From contig JAQVUQ010000190.1 of the NCBI GenBank assembly GCA_028699365.1, forward strand, positions 1-5,759: 5,759 nucleotides of DNA. The letters run 5' to 3'. The stretch comes from a bacterium (lineage in GTDB: Bacteria; UBP13; UBA5359). Positions 5,153 through 5,759 of the stretch are shown here, one piece after another. Below the pieces are notes generated by a model, which worked only from the letters and a program-made list of their open reading frames with translations, was not told the origin of the DNA and did not search any database. A program made the translations under genes and the position numbers. The first letter of the stretch is position 1; the number at the start of each line of letters is the position of its first letter.

Positions 5153-5759
5153 TTACTATGACCATGTTTAAGGCGGTCGAACTCAAGTTCGACCGCCTGC
5201 CCTGATCGCAGTGATTCAAGCGCCTTAAGTCCCATAATAGTAGCAACCGCTCCCCTATAGGCATCGGTCTCCACCGGCCTCTCATCGGCTATACACTGCC
5301 TGAGGTTGTCCAAAGCTTCATAATGTCCTTTATTTACACATACTCGTGTACCGTAATAATATCCGATCTTTATCTCCTCAGGCGTAAGATTATCTCTCCA
5401 TCTCCTGAGGCTGTTCCTCAGCTCGACTCCTGATAAATCTCTCTTGCCTCCGGGATTGGATTTCACAGGGAAACACTGATCCTGCTCGCCATCTATACGA
5501 GTGCATTCAAGCTCCACAAAATCGTTCATTAGCAGGGCACTGTTGCCGGAGAAGATTTCCATACGCTCCTTGGGATAACCTTCCGTGCCGCATCCTCCCG
5601 ACACAATAGTTGCTGCTACGCCACCGGGATAAACCAGAGTAACAACGTTGTTGTCGGAACGGCCGCCTACCGCATAGATACTTACAGGATCGCTCTCCGT
5701 CAGCCAGTTCAACAGGTCGAATATATGAGTAAGTTCATGCACTATGGTCGATTCGCCTG
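5140..5759 (-). CDS. Gfo/Idh/MocA-family oxidoreductase, C-terminal part
   Basis: The C-terminal 205 residues of a probable NAD(P)-dependent sugar or sugar-derivative dehydrogenase; the Rossmann domain lies beyond the right edge. The frame stays open to 5759, and a GTG at 5742 is internal, not a start. Visible family features are HELTHIFDLLNWL, whose second His and following Asp sit where this family has its catalytic His region, then SIYAVGG, GGVAATIVSGG and EIFSGNSALLMND of the C-terminal beta-sheet domain. The usual closing helix is GLKALESLRSGQAVEL. The final residues after that helix (EFDRLKHGHSNCLV) are partly encoded by a palindrome and may not be ancestral. The stop is directly followed in frame by the hydrolase remnant. 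The substrate cannot be told from this half. Confidence 0.85.
   Translation of the reverse strand, partial: GESTIVHELTHIFDLLNWLTESDPVSIYAVGGRSDNNVVTLVYPGGVAATIVSGGCGTEGYPKERMEIFSGNSALLMNDFVELECTRIDGEQDQCFPVKSNPGGKRDLSGVELRNSLRRWRDNLTPEEIKIGYYYGTRVCVNKGHYEALDNLRQCIADERPVETDAYRGAVATIMGLKALESLRSGQAVELEFDRLKHGHSNCLV
5171..5198. repeat. 28-bp palindromic element inside the oxidoreductase 3' coding end
   Basis: AGGCGGTCGAACT and AGTTCGACCGCCT are perfect 13-bp arms around a CA spacer. It encodes residues around QAVELEFDRLK near the C-terminus and ends about 30 bases before the stop. Its total length, arm length and spacer size equal those of the element at 2299-2326, and the arms share a GGCGGT start, although the sequences differ. 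Confidence 0.85.

Noticed and set aside
4827-5285. Minus-strand frame of 152 codons crossing the oxidoreductase/hydrolase junction
   Set aside because: It is an arginine- and tryptophan-rich shadow in another frame, overlapping two recognisable protein families. It does not restore the missing hydrolase N-terminus.

Overview
The window is a stretch of bacterial chromosome in which every supported gene lies on the minus strand, so transcription runs from high to low coordinates. Base composition is moderately GC-rich. The window holds several kinds of small repeat: 7-bp tandem tracts and short perfect palindromes of the GGGCGGTTC/GAACCGCCC type. A sugar-acid SDR dehydrogenase and a nickel-pincer racemase homologue fit an anaerobic or facultative heterotroph, perhaps of the Firmicutes, Chloroflexi or a related lineage. 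Nothing here fixes the taxon and no RNA gene is present.

In transcription order: (1) 5759-5140, the C-terminal part of a Gfo/Idh/MocA-type oxidoreductase entering from the right edge. (2) 5139-4528, the C-terminal half of a nitrilase-superfamily hydrolase, in the same frame directly behind the oxidoreductase stop and lacking its N-terminal half. This looks like a deletion remnant, and short palindromes and direct repeats mark the junction. (3) 4421-3730, a Phd/YefM-like antitoxin and PIN-domain toxin pair with a GTGA overlap and its own TTGACA-type promoter. (4) 3711-2323, a full-length beta-CASP metallo-beta-lactamase ribonuclease. Its ribosome binding site starts just past the toxin stop, so it is probably the third gene of the toxin-antitoxin operon. 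(5) A palindrome overlapping the ribonuclease stop, then an intergenic region with a strong sigma70-like promoter. (6) 2136-1273, an SDR of the UxuB (D-mannonate oxidoreductase) type. (7) 1118 to beyond position 1, a LarA-family nickel-pincer racemase/epimerase, incomplete at its C-terminus because the window ends.

Functionally there are two themes. One is sugar or sugar-acid metabolism: Gfo/Idh oxidoreductase, UxuB-type dehydrogenase and a LarA homologue that could epimerise an alpha-hydroxy acid. The other is RNA cleavage: a PIN nuclease toxin and a beta-CASP nuclease placed together. The oddest sequence features are the 7-bp repeat inside the first codons of the LarA homologue, placed behind two overlapping ATGs in different frames so that slippage would switch the frame, and the palindrome-rich scar between the oxidoreductase and the decapitated hydrolase. 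No clearly new multi-gene system is proven. The antitoxin-PIN-beta-CASP arrangement is the best candidate for a functional novelty.
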